A stretch of 34,841 bases of DNA from Spirochaetota bacterium (GTDB lineage Bacteria > Spirochaetota > UBA4802 > UBA5368), in the NCBI GenBank assembly GCA_035477215.1, contig DATIKU010000060.1, positions 1 to 34,841 on the forward strand, in the 5' to 3' direction. How positions within the stretch are numbered: position 1 is the stretch's first letter; the number at the start of each line of letters is the position of its first letter. Positions 8,274 through 16,344 of the stretch are shown piece by piece. Made by a program: the position numbers and the translations under genes. The notes under the pieces are model-generated. The model was given only the letters and a program-made list of their open reading frames with translations, did no database searches and had not been told where the DNA came from.

Positions 8274-9425
8274 TTACAGGCGCGCGGCCAGACGCGCGAC
8301 GAGTCCGTCCATGTGAAAGAGGCCCTCGATCGAGAAGCTGAACCGGACATCCCCCCCCGCCCCCTCGACGAGCGCAAGCCCCTCTTTCGCGAGCCGGTCG
8401 AATTCGCCGATGAGCGCGTCCGGCATCCTCGACCCCGTCGCTGTTTCGAACGCCGAGCGCGTTATGCCCCGCCTCAGGCGTAGCCCCGTAAGCAGAAACT
8501 CCTCCGCCGCGGCGCCCTTCCCCCTCTCGTCGAGCACCGGCGCTATCGAAGGGCCTTCGAGGTATTCTTCGACCGTCTGCGTGCTGTAGAGACGCTGTAA
8601 ACCATAGAACGAGTGCGCGCCGGGCCCGTAGCCTATATAGGGTGCGAATGTCCAGTACTTCATGTTGTGGCGCGATTCGAACCCGGGCACACAGAAGTTC
8701 GAAACCTCGTAGTGCGTATATCCTCTTTTTTCCATGACAGCCATGAGATCCTCGAAGCGCCGGCGCTGTTCGAGCGAGAGCTCGTGCGTTTCGGCCATAC
8801 GCCGCGAGAGCGGCGTGTTCTTGTCGATGCTCAGTATGTATGCCGATACATGCTCGGGGCGGTACGCCAAAAGACGTTCGAGCTCGCGATTGAGGCCGCC
8901 TTTGTCCTGCCCGGGTATTCCCGTTATAATATCGACGCAGTGCGCGATACCGCTCATCGCAAAGAAGGCGTTGAGCATCTTCGTGTCCGGTGCCTTCGAG
9001 CGCCTGCCGATAACGCCGCGCAGGTGCGCGTCGAGCGTCTGGACGCCGAGCACGACGCGGTTTACGCCCGCGCTGCGGTACTCCCCGATCGAGGTAACCG
9101 AAAAGTCCTCCGGATTGCATTCGAGCGTTATTTCGCAATCTGGACCTGTCCGGCTGAAACACGAACGCACCGTCTCGATTACCCGAGCGACAAGCGGCGC
9201 TCCGAGGAGCGACGGGGTACCGCCGCCAAAATATATCGTATCAAAAGAAAAGGCGGCCGTGTCACGGGAGCGCCCCCGCATTTCGTCGATCAGTCTGTCG
9301 ACATAGCGGCCGAAGAGCTTGCGGCGATCACCGTCTGAAAACATACCGACCGGCACGGAATAAAACGAACAGTAGTCGCATTTGGACCGGCAGAAGGGGA
9401 CATGGATGTAGACCCCGACGTTCAC
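8274..9425 (-). CDS. hemW: Radical SAM haem chaperone HemW
   Basis: A 383-residue radical SAM protein. The cluster-binding motif is C12-RSK-C16-DY-C19 just after YIHVPF. The fourth Cys found in true HemN coproporphyrinogen dehydrogenases is absent (SFY follows C19), which points to the haem chaperone HemW rather than HemN. Other family blocks are DTIYFGGGTPSLL, ITLECNPED and GVQTLDAHLRG. The C-terminal winged-helix HemN_C region (LTGLRLRRGI) is present. The start is taken at GTG 9425 because the conserved VGVYIHVPF segment follows at once; the longer frame upstream is low-complexity and overlaps nagZ. It lies 16 bases after the nagZ stop on the same strand, so is probably co-transcribed. Confidence 0.9.
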   Translation of the reverse strand: MNVGVYIHVPFCRSKCDYCSFYSVPVGMFSDGDRRKLFGRYVDRLIDEMRGRSRDTAAFSFDTIYFGGGTPSLLGAPLVARVIETVRSCFSRTGPDCEITLECNPEDFSVTSIGEYRSAGVNRVVLGVQTLDAHLRGVIGRRSKAPDTKMLNAFFAMSGIAHCVDIITGIPGQDKGGLNRELERLLAYRPEHVSAYILSIDKNTPLSRRMAETHELSLEQRRRFEDLMAVMEKRGYTHYEVSNFCVPGFESRHNMKYWTFAPYIGYGPGAHSFYGLQRLYSTQTVEEYLEGPSIAPVLDERGKGAAAEEFLLTGLRLRRGITRSAFETATGSRMPDALIGEFDRLAKEGLALVEGAGGDVRFSFSIEGLFHMDGLVARLAARL

Positions 9426-9441
9426 CGTTAAACCCGCCCGG

Positions 9442-11100
9442 TCACCGTATGCCGAGGTACACGTTGACCTCGGTGCGCGGACGGAATTCGCCACGCACAC
9501 AGGCGACAACCTGCCGCTGCGACTCGTCCGTGTTCGAGAAGCTGAAGAGTACGTGCGGAAGCGGCGCGAGCGCGGCGACGGGAAACGGGTTGCCGGTGCA
9601 GAGCACGACGAGTGTGACGCCCTGCATGCCATGCAGGCGCGCTACCTCGGCGAGGATCGCCGGCTCGGGCCTGTCCACATGAAGATACACCAGTTGCCGG
9701 CCGTCCTTGCCGCGTGCGAGGGCGGCGTCCAGGTCGGTTGTATTTCCCAGCACCAAAAGACCCCGGACCGGCTTTTCAATCAGCTCGCGCCGCATAACGG
9801 GACTCGCGGTTACGAAATACCTTGCGAAGTACGGGCCTTCATCACCCGCGGCCATGAACGGACCCTCGCCGTGATAATACAGCGCCCTGCGGGAAAGCTC
9901 CCGGTTGATGACCGCCGCCTCGGCGAGCGACTCAAGCTCGCTTTTCGAATACCTGGGCTTCTCGATCCGGGCGCGCCCGGAATCCGTTTCCAGTATTGAA
10001 AAACGTTCCTTTGCCGCGATGATCCGTCGCACCGATTCGTCTATTCTTATTTCGGAAAGCCGCCCGTCGGCGACGGCCTTCCCGAGCGCGGCATGGATGC
10101 GCGCGACGCTCTGACCGCAGGTGCTGATGAGGATGATATCCGTGCCCGCCTCGACCGAGCGTACCGCAGCTTCTCCGATATCCATGAGCTTCGAAACGGC
10201 GTTCATCTCCATGTCGTCGGTAATGACGAGCCCTTTATGGCCCATCTCTTCCCTTAAAAGCCCCCGGAGCATCTTTTCCGACAATGTGGCGGGCACATCT
10301 TCGCCAAGGATGTTTGGATAGGATATATGCGCGGTCATAACGGCCGACACGTTCTCGTCGATCGCCGCCGCGAACGGCGGAAGCTCGACCTTTTTAAGGT
10401 GTTCCAGCCCGTAGTTGATTACCGGCAGCACGTGGTGGGAGTCGCTGTCTGTATCGCCATGCCCCGGGAAGTGTTTTACGACCGCCATGCACCGGGACTC
10501 CTGCAGGCCCCGTATGTACGCGCGTCCCATCGCGGCGACGATCGCGGGGTCGGATCCGAAGGAACGAGTGTTGATGACCGGGTTCTCCGGGTTGTTGTTC
10601 ACGTCCACAGCCGGCGCCAGATTCATGTTGACGCCCATCAGTCGCAGTTCGATCCCGAGTATCCGCGCCGTCCTGTATGCGAGGTCCGCATCGTTAACGA
10701 CTCCCAGGGGCATGTTGCCGGGAAACTGGGTTACGCCGTCGATGATGCGGCGCACCCTTCCGCCCTCCTGGTCGATCGAAATGAAAAGCGGTATCCCCGC
10801 AGGCTGCATCGCGGCCTTCTGCATGTCCGCTATAAAGGCCGCGGTTTTGTCGCGCGAGGAAAGGTTGTACCCGAAGAGTATTATGCCGCCGGGAGCGAAG
10901 CTCCCGATCATGGTACGCGCCGCCGGCGTCATCTCAGTGCCGTTTACGCCGACCATCATCATCTGTCCTATTTTCCGGCCGAGCGGCATTTCTTTCAGCA
11001 GCGCGTTTATTTCGGCCTCCTTTCTAATCGTGGGTCCTGCGACTACCCCGCCCGCCGCAAGGCCCGCGACAACGACCCCGGCGATGATTTTTTTATACAT
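9442..11100 (-). CDS. nagZ: Glycoside hydrolase family 3 beta-N-acetylhexosaminidase (NagZ-like), exported
   Basis: A 552-residue GH3 enzyme that probably removes N-acetylglucosamine from peptidoglycan fragments. Residues 1-23 form a hydrophobic signal or anchor (MYKKIIAGVVVAGLAAGG), so it acts outside the cytoplasm, unlike E. coli NagZ. The NagZ loop KHFPGHGDTDSDSH (209-222) carries the His-Asp dyad, and D295 in VITDDMEMN is the expected nucleophile. ISIDQEGGRVRR (108-118) is also diagnostic. About 200 extra residues follow the barrel, resembling the C-terminal GH3 domain of Gram-positive NagZ. The start at 11100 is chosen for its GGGAGGA ribosome-binding site; the frame upstream to 11670 has no family similarity. 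Confidence 0.88.
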   Translation of the reverse strand: MYKKIIAGVVVAGLAAGGVVAGPTIRKEAEINALLKEMPLGRKIGQMMMVGVNGTEMTPAARTMIGSFAPGGIILFGYNLSSRDKTAAFIADMQKAAMQPAGIPLFISIDQEGGRVRRIIDGVTQFPGNMPLGVVNDADLAYRTARILGIELRLMGVNMNLAPAVDVNNNPENPVINTRSFGSDPAIVAAMGRAYIRGLQESRCMAVVKHFPGHGDTDSDSHHVLPVINYGLEHLKKVELPPFAAAIDENVSAVMTAHISYPNILGEDVPATLSEKMLRGLLREEMGHKGLVITDDMEMNAVSKLMDIGEAAVRSVEAGTDIILISTCGQSVARIHAALGKAVADGRLSEIRIDESVRRIIAAKERFSILETDSGRARIEKPRYSKSELESLAEAAVINRELSRRALYYHGEGPFMAAGDEGPYFARYFVTASPVMRRELIEKPVRGLLVLGNTTDLDAALARGKDGRQLVYLHVDRPEPAILAEVARLHGMQGVTLVVLCTGNPFPVAALAPLPHVLFSFSNTDESQRQVVACVRGEFRPRTEVNVYLGIR

Positions 11101-11305
11101 GCATCCTCCCGTGTACGGTATCTTCTCATCCAACATAATGGGCGCCTGATCGGGTCCCGGATCAACTACTTTTTTGCCCGATGAAGTAAAGTCGCCCCCG
11201 TCAATCCCCCGATACGTATGGTAAGGAAGGAATAAGCGGACCTGCCATTCACCCGAGGGAAAACCCCGGAATTCATTAATACTCTCCGGAAAGGAGGCCC
11301 GTTCC

Positions 11306-11326
11306 ATGATACCGTTTTCACGATGA
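11306..11326 (+). CDS. Possible six-codon leader ORF
   Basis: ATG 11306 is preceded by a near-perfect AAAGGAGG (about 11290-11297) at a good spacing and reads M-I-P-F-S-R-stop. Its TGA (11324-11326) overlaps the ATG (11323) of the next gene in an ATGA arrangement. The next gene has no ribosome-binding site of its own at normal distance. I infer a leader mini-ORF that could couple or tune translation; it may also be accidental. Confidence 0.35.
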   Translation: MIPFSR

Positions 11327-11895
11327 AAACCATACAACACATTGACAGCTATCCGGCCGATTCGTTGATCGTCCGCCGGGTCATCTCGGTGCTGTGCGAT
11401 GACCTCCGGTCCATCCACTGCCCCCAGGAGGAGATCGACGAGATCATCATCTCGATGGATGAGGCGCTGACCAACGCGATCCAGGAGACCATCCGCACGC
11501 AGGAAGGCATTCCGGTCGCCCATGCGGACCTGATCCGCGCCATCACCGTTCGCTATCTCCTCGACGATGAGCATTTTGAGGCGACTATCATAGACCACGG
11601 GGGCGGATTCGACCCCGTTAAATCGTTCCACGATTCTCCAAGCCGCCATGCCGAAGACTATTTCGGACAACTCGTCCGCTACATCGATAAAAGCGAATCG
11701 GGCAAGCTGCGGGTGACCGTCAACGAGCGGGAGCTTTCCCTGAAAGGAATCGGGGCGGGACTTAAAATTCTGCTTGCCTTCATGGATAGAATAACGATCG
11801 ATTTTATCGACAGAAAAGACGTCATCTCTGACTCGGTGACGGAATTCACCGACGGCACCATTCTTACGATCAGCAGAAAAAGGAGATACCGATGA
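11323..11895 (+). CDS. RsbW-like ATP-binding protein (anti-sigma / serine kinase family)
   Basis: A 190-residue protein with a GHKL ATPase fold of the HATPase_c_2 (RsbW/SpoIIAB) type. The N box is DEALTNAIQE (about 46-55), the G1 box DHGGGFD (about 88-94) and the G2 box GIGAGLKILLAFMD (about 146-159), all apparently intact. Such proteins phosphorylate STAS-domain antagonists and may bind sigma factors. No STAS protein, PP2C phosphatase or sigma factor lies next to it. It has no membrane segment. The start at 11323 is the only ATG near the conserved N-terminus, yet the strong Shine-Dalgarno lies 25 bases upstream in front of a six-codon ORF. Its stop overlaps the start of the LOG-family gene by four bases. 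Confidence 0.8.
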   Translation: MKTIQHIDSYPADSLIVRRVISVLCDDLRSIHCPQEEIDEIIISMDEALTNAIQETIRTQEGIPVAHADLIRAITVRYLLDDEHFEATIIDHGGGFDPVKSFHDSPSRHAEDYFGQLVRYIDKSESGKLRVTVNERELSLKGIGAGLKILLAFMDRITIDFIDRKDVISDSVTEFTDGTILTISRKRRYR

Positions 11896-12641
11896 CGCAG
11901 AAGAAGGCGCCCAAGGCGTACAAGAACCTCGATTTCCTCAATTCGCACGAGGCCCGCACCATTCGAATTCTCTCCGAGTACATCGAACCGGAAAAACGCC
12001 TGCGCGATATGAACATCAAGCATACCGTTGTTTTCTTCGGTTCGGCACGGATACTGCCCAACGACCCGGCAACGGGGAAATACTACACCTCGGCCGAGGA
12101 GTTCGCCTACAGGCTCGCGAAGCTCGGCAATTCCATGGAGCGCAAAAAGCGCGGCTTTCACATCTGCACCGGCGGCGGCCCCGGGATAATGGAAGCGGCC
12201 AACCTCGGTGCCCACAGGGCCGGTGCAAAGAACATCGGTTTAAATATATCGCTGCCATTTGAACAGAACCCCAATCGATATATAACACCCGAGCTCAATT
12301 TCGAGTTCCATTATTTTTTCATGCGCAAGCTCTGGTTTTTATATAACGCGAAAGCGCTTGTCGTCTTTCCAGGGGGTTTCGGTACGCTCGACGAGCTCTT
12401 CGAAGCCCTCACCCTGATACAGACGGGAAAGATCCATAAAAAGAACATGCCCATCCTCCTCTACGACAGGGCATACTGGGAATCAATGATCAACTTCGAC
12501 AAAATGGTCGAGCTCGGCTTTATCGATCCGGAAGACCTAAAGCTCATCCACTTTTTCGACAGCCCGGAAGAAGGCGTTAAGTTCCTCAAGAACCGCCTCG
12601 AGAAAGGCATATCCGACATCAATCATAGATTCCACCCATAA
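11892..12641 (+). CDS. LOG-family (TIGR00730) Rossmann-fold protein
   Basis: A 249-residue protein of the lysine-decarboxylase-like LOG family. The two family signatures are present: GGGPGIMEAAN (94-104) and PGGFGTLDELFE (160-171). Active LOG enzymes hydrolyse nucleoside 5'-monophosphates (cytokinin riboside phosphates or AMP/GMP-like substrates) to ribose-5-phosphate and base. The protein has about 45 extra N-terminal residues relative to short LOG proteins, as in the longer, hexameric-type bacterial group. It is translationally coupled (ATGA) to the RsbW-like protein, which suggests the two are made together, but the functional link is unknown. Cytoplasmic; no signal peptide. Confidence 0.85.
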   Translation: MTQKKAPKAYKNLDFLNSHEARTIRILSEYIEPEKRLRDMNIKHTVVFFGSARILPNDPATGKYYTSAEEFAYRLAKLGNSMERKKRGFHICTGGGPGIMEAANLGAHRAGAKNIGLNISLPFEQNPNRYITPELNFEFHYFFMRKLWFLYNAKALVVFPGGFGTLDELFEALTLIQTGKIHKKNMPILLYDRAYWESMINFDKMVELGFIDPEDLKLIHFFDSPEEGVKFLKNRLEKGISDINHRFHP

Positions 12642-12668
12642 AGCCGTCTGACCGGCGTCGTTTTATTA

Positions 12669-12696
12669 TTGCAATTTACTGGCGAGGCCGTATTAT
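12669..12696 (+). promoter_or_regulatory. Sigma-70-type promoter for the secreted unknown protein
   Basis: TTGCAA (12669-12674) and TATTAT (12691-12696) are separated by 16 bases. The predicted start of transcription near 12703 gives a leader of about 38 bases before the ATG at 12741. The pair is close to consensus, but the region is AT-rich enough that chance is possible. Confidence 0.45.
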
Positions 12697-12740
12697 TCGC
12701 GGCAGAGGGTGCATTACATGAATTCAGGCGGGATAAATCA

Positions 12741-13307
12741 ATGAAAAAGCTGACGGCGCCTGGCCTTGTCTTATGCGTGGTTTTCTTGACCCCGACGCTC
12801 CGGGCGGAAAGCCCCGGGCACGAATACCGCAACGAGTGCTTCAATTACACCATCTCGCTTCCTCCCGGATGGGAGCGTTCGGACCTGACACTTGAGCGCC
12901 GGCACCTGCTCTACGCATTCCCCGACAGGAATACCGAAATAAAGGTGAAGGCTTCATTTTCGAGCGAGACAGATCTGGAAAAAATCGCGGGCGACAGATG
13001 GAACCTAAGCGGCGTGGATCCGATTCTCAACAAGATCATCGAAACGGGCAGGATAAGCATACGGCGGAAAGTAACCGGCAAGCTTCTGGTGTTCGAATTC
13101 CGCTCCCGCGGCGGAGCAACGCTGCAGCGGACACTGATTACGCATAACGCAGGAATCCTGTACATAATACAGTGCACCTCGCCGACCGCCACATTCTATC
13201 GGCACGAGGGGGCTTTTAACGTCGCGCTGTCTTCATTCAGTTACATCGCCGCGGAAAAAACCACGGAAGAGGAAACTCCGGTCGAACCCATCCCGGAGCC
13301 CCGGTAG
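12741..13307 (+). CDS. Secreted protein, possibly PsbP/DUF1795-like fold
   Basis: A 188-residue unknown. Residues 1-22 are a signal peptide (MKKLTAPGLVLCVVFL..., cleavage likely after TLRA). The mature part starts GHEYRNECFNYTISLPPGWE, an opening like that of PsbP-like and DUF1795 proteins (Y-x-I-x-x-P-x-x-W). It continues with alternating beta strands, including a TLITHNAGILYIIQCT segment near 133-148. The C-terminal 20 residues are Glu/Pro-rich and probably disordered. ATG 12741 is favoured over an upstream in-frame ATG because it opens a classic signal peptide. Periplasmic location is likely; function is unknown. It converges with the tRNA genes. Confidence 0.65.
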   Translation: MKKLTAPGLVLCVVFLTPTLRAESPGHEYRNECFNYTISLPPGWERSDLTLERRHLLYAFPDRNTEIKVKASFSSETDLEKIAGDRWNLSGVDPILNKIIETGRISIRRKVTGKLLVFEFRSRGGATLQRTLITHNAGILYIIQCTSPTATFYRHEGAFNVALSSFSYIAAEKTTEEETPVEPIPEPR

Positions 13308-13354
13308 GAATCGGGCGGCGGGTATCGTTTTGACCGCGTCCGAGGCCGTGTACG

Positions 13355-13438
13355 TGCCCAAGGCCGGACTTGAACCGGCACAGACCAGAGTCCGAGGGAT
13401 TTTAAGTCCCTTGTGTCTACCAATTCCACCACTTGGGC
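13355..13438 (-). tRNA. tRNA-Leu (UAA anticodon)
   Basis: Read on the minus strand, the gene opens GCCCAAGTGGTGGAATTGGT, pairs its acceptor arm GCCCAAG with CTTGGGC, and has the long variable arm of class II tRNAs. The anticodon loop is CTTAAAA, giving anticodon TAA. The T arm is CCGGTTCAAGTCCGG. The discriminator is A, and CCA is not encoded. The gene is 84 bases long and lies 68 bases downstream of tRNA-Cys on the same strand. Confidence 0.96.
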
Positions 13439-13444
13439 GAAAAA

Positions 13445-13499
13445 CAGTCCAAAGCCGAAGGCCGCGCGCCATGGGAGTGCGACGATTGACTTTGGACTG
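13445..13499 (-). other. Inverted repeat between the two tRNA genes
   Basis: CAGTCCAAAG (13445-13454) and CTTTGGACTG (13490-13499) are perfect 10-base inverted arms around a 35-base loop. They fill nearly the whole 68-base spacer between tRNA-Cys and tRNA-Leu. In the precursor RNA this would form a stem holding the two tRNAs apart, possibly a processing signal. Confidence 0.55.
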
Positions 13500-13506
13500 G
13501 AATATG

Positions 13507-13579
13507 AGGCGCCGAGCGGACTTGAACCGCTGAATAAAGGTTTTGCAGACCTCTCCCTTAGCCACTTGGGTACGGCGCC
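13507..13579 (-). tRNA. tRNA-Cys (GCA anticodon)
   Basis: On the minus strand the acceptor GGCGCCG pairs with CGGCGCC. The D arm is CCCAAGTGGCTAAGGG, the anticodon loop CTGCAAA (anticodon GCA), and the T arm GCGGTTCAAGTCCGC. The discriminator base is U, a tRNA-Cys identity element. CCA is not encoded. The gene is 73 bases long and is the first gene after the promoter at 13628-13656. Confidence 0.96.
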
Positions 13580-13627
13580 GTGGCGTGTGCCGCACGCGAA
13601 AGACATGCTTTCTTTCCGCTGAAAATA

Positions 13628-13656
13628 CGTATAGATACCGCACGTACGGATGTCAA
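13628..13656 (-). promoter_or_regulatory. Sigma-70-type promoter for the tRNA pair
   Basis: On the minus strand a perfect TTGACA (13656-13651) and TATACG (13633-13628) are separated by 17 bases. Transcription would begin near 13621, about 42 bases before tRNA-Cys. This is among the best promoter matches in the window. The rest of the 13580-13915 gap is AT-rich upstream DNA of the beta-oxidation operon, with an isolated TTGACA at 13805 on the plus strand but no convincing -10. Confidence 0.65.
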
Positions 13657-13915
13657 CCGAAAATGCGCCTTATGCGGGAAGAAAAAATTGCGCCCCACAT
13701 GACGCAAAAAACTTCCTTCAATTTTTCTGTTTATAAAATGCCTCAATGGTAACCACATTTATATCAAAACTGGAAAATTCCTTATTAATATTCAATTATA
13801 AATATTGACAATTTAAATTCGTGTTCCACACTTGGTTGAGAATGCTTTAATAGACTTCCGCCTTATTTATTATTAATATTTGCATACTTTAATTACACTC
13901 AAACAGGAGGTTCGT

Positions 13916-16309
13916 ATGATAAAAAGGATCGATAAAGCAGCCGTTATCGGCTCCGGTATCATGGGGGGCGGTATCGCGGCCCTGCTGGCCGATGCGGGAG
14001 TGGAAACCCTGCTTCTCGACATCGTACCCTTCAACCTGACGGATGAAGAGAAGAAGGATCCAAAAGCCCGCAACCGAATAGTCCAGACCGGCTTCGAAAA
14101 CTTGATGAAGGCTAAACCCGCTCTCGTTATGGACAAGGCCAACACCACACGCATCAAGCTCGGAAATCTCGAGGACGACTTCGCGAAGCTTGCCGATTGC
14201 GACCTGATCATCGAAGTGGTTGTCGAAAACCTCAAGATCAAGCAGGAGCTTTTCGGCAAAATCGACAAGATCCGCAAGCCCACGGCGATCATCACCACGA
14301 ACACCTCGGGCCTTCCGCTTCAGGAAATCTCGAAGGGCCTGAGCAAGGAATTCAAGGAGCATTTCATGGGGACCCACTTCTTCAACCCGGTCCGCTATAT
14401 GCACCTTCTCGAGCTCATCCCCGGCGCCGACACCAAAAAAGAAATCCTCGAATTCCTGGCCGACTTCGGCGAAAAGAGGCTTGGCAAGGGTATCGTGTGG
14501 GCGAAGGACACCCCGAACTTCATCGGAAACCGCATCGGCGTTTACTCGATCGTGGACATTCTTCCAGCGATGAAGGAAGCCGGCATGAGCATTCCCGATG
14601 TCGATGCCATTTTCGGTCCGGCGATGGGACGCCCGAAAACCGCCGTCTTCAAACTGTCCGACATGGTCGGCCTCGACACCATAAACCACCTTGCCGACAA
14701 TTCGTATGAACTTCTTCCCAAGGACGAGCGCAGGGAAGCGTACAAGCTTCCGGACTGGTTCAAGAAGATGATCGAGAACAAGTGGTTCGGCGACAAAACC
14801 AAGGGTGGCTTCTACAAGAAGGAAAAGAGTCCGGACGGCAAGCGGGTGACTTTGGTCCTCAATCCCGACACAATGGATTACGCTCCGGCCGACAAACCGA
14901 CTTTCCCCTGCCTCGACGCCGCCAAAGCAGCGAAGACCCCTGCCGAAAAGATCAAAGCCGTTGTATGGGGCGATGACAAGGCCGCCAAGTTCGCGTGGAA
15001 AGTCACCGCTTCGGGATGCATATACGCCGCGAACCGCGTTCCCGAAATAGCCGACTCGATCGTCGACATCGATAACGCGATGGTATGGGGTTACAACAAC
15101 GAGTTCGGTCCCTTCGGCACCTGGGACGCAATCGGCGTGGAAGAGTCGGTGAAGCGCATGGAGAATGAGGGAATGAAGGTTCCCGCAAACGTGAAGAAGA
15201 TGCTCGCCTCCGGCGCCAAGACCTTCTACAAGAGCGAAAAAGGCAAAGACTTTTACTATGATCTCATTAAGGGCGGTTACAAGGAAATCAAGAGGAGCGC
15301 GAGCACGATCCTCCTGAAGAACTGCAAAGAGGTAAAGTCCAACGCTTCCTGCTCGCTTATCGACCTTGGCGACGGCGTTTTCAACTTCGAGTTCCACACC
15401 AAGATGAACGCCATCAACGGCGAAATCGTTGATTTCATTCCGGTCGCCCTCGAGCACGTTAACAAAAACGGCATCGGCCTTGTCATCGGCAACCAGGCCG
15501 GCGGTATGCCCGGCGCATTCTCGGCGGGCGGCGACCTTGGCTACATGGGCGCCCTGGCGAAAGACGGCAAGTTCGACGTTATCAACGACTTCATCGCCAA
15601 AGTTCATGTAGGCATCCAGGCCCTGCGCTACTCCAACTTCCCGGTTATCGCCGCTCCGTACGGCATGACACTGGGCGGCGGCTGCGAAGTCTGTCTTGCC
15701 TCCGACCGCATACTGGCGCACACCGAAACTTATATGGGTCTTGTTGAGATCGGAGCCGGTCTCCTCCCCGGAGGTCTGGGCATGCTCAACCTGTGGAGAA
15801 AGGTCATCGCGAACGTTCCGGCCTCGGTTAAAATCACCGACCTCGGCGGGTTCTTCCTGCCCTGTTTTATGGCGGTTGCCCAGGCTCAGGTTGGCATGGG
15901 TGCCTTCGACCTCAAGAATAAAGGATTCCTCGGTCCCAAAGACAGGATCATCTTCAACCGCGACCTCCAGATCGGCGAAGCCAAGAAGGAAGTCATAAAG
16001 ATGGTTGAGGAAGGATACACGCCTCCGAAACACGACCCGATCCTCGTAATGGGCCAGGAAGTGCACGGCATGGTATGGGCTGAAATGAACAACATGAAGA
16101 GCGGCGGCTTCATCACCCCGCACATGGAGTTCATCGCGAAAAAGATCGCACTGGTCATGTCGGGCGGCGATGTCATTCAGGGCACCTTGATTCCGGAAGA
16201 ACAGTGGCTTAAGCAGGAGCGTGAAGCGTTCGTCGATCTTTGGAAGACCGAAAACACCCAGAAGATGGCGGCGCACATTCTCACGACCGGCAAACCGTTG
16301 ATGATCTAA
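13916..16309 (+). CDS. fadN: 3-hydroxyacyl-CoA dehydrogenase / enoyl-CoA hydratase (FadN type)
   Basis: A 797-residue bifunctional beta-oxidation enzyme. The NAD-binding dehydrogenase comes first: AVIGSGIMGGGIAALLADAG at 9-28 and catalytic His154 in GTHFFNPVRYMH. The crotonase (hydratase) domain lies at about 490-700, with the oxyanion-hole segment FSAGGDLGYMG and GMTLGGGCEVCLASDR followed by GLVEIGAGLLPGG. This order (dehydrogenase then hydratase) is that of FadN of Bacillus, the reverse of E. coli FadB. The length matches FadN (about 790). ATG 13916 has AGGAGG at ideal spacing; a longer frame to 13880 is rejected. The thiolase follows 35 bases later. Confidence 0.93.
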   Translation: MIKRIDKAAVIGSGIMGGGIAALLADAGVETLLLDIVPFNLTDEEKKDPKARNRIVQTGFENLMKAKPALVMDKANTTRIKLGNLEDDFAKLADCDLIIEVVVENLKIKQELFGKIDKIRKPTAIITTNTSGLPLQEISKGLSKEFKEHFMGTHFFNPVRYMHLLELIPGADTKKEILEFLADFGEKRLGKGIVWAKDTPNFIGNRIGVYSIVDILPAMKEAGMSIPDVDAIFGPAMGRPKTAVFKLSDMVGLDTINHLADNSYELLPKDERREAYKLPDWFKKMIENKWFGDKTKGGFYKKEKSPDGKRVTLVLNPDTMDYAPADKPTFPCLDAAKAAKTPAEKIKAVVWGDDKAAKFAWKVTASGCIYAANRVPEIADSIVDIDNAMVWGYNNEFGPFGTWDAIGVEESVKRMENEGMKVPANVKKMLASGAKTFYKSEKGKDFYYDLIKGGYKEIKRSASTILLKNCKEVKSNASCSLIDLGDGVFNFEFHTKMNAINGEIVDFIPVALEHVNKNGIGLVIGNQAGGMPGAFSAGGDLGYMGALAKDGKFDVINDFIAKVHVGIQALRYSNFPVIAAPYGMTLGGGCEVCLASDRILAHTETYMGLVEIGAGLLPGGLGMLNLWRKVIANVPASVKITDLGGFFLPCFMAVAQAQVGMGAFDLKNKGFLGPKDRIIFNRDLQIGEAKKEVIKMVEEGYTPPKHDPILVMGQEVHGMVWAEMNNMKSGGFITPHMEFIAKKIALVMSGGDVIQGTLIPEEQWLKQEREAFVDLWKTENTQKMAAHILTTGKPLMI

Positions 16310-16344
16310 GGATCCAAACCACTAATAATAGGAGGAACAGATAT

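Noticed and set aside
7951-9162. 403-codon minus-strand frame spanning glpC and hemW
   Set aside because: Arg/Ala/Gly-rich product crossing two real genes in other frames; no domain.
8274-9425. Oxygen-independent coproporphyrinogen III dehydrogenase (HemN)
   Set aside because: The fourth Cys of the HemN CxxxCxxCxC motif is missing and the N-terminal extension is absent; HemW fits better.
13889-16276. A 795-codon minus-strand open frame opposite fadN
   Set aside because: It mirrors fadN over its whole length, has no recognisable domain and a composition rich in His, Val, Asp and Gly as expected from the reverse reading of GC-biased codons. The plus strand has full catalytic motifs and an ideal ribosome-binding site.
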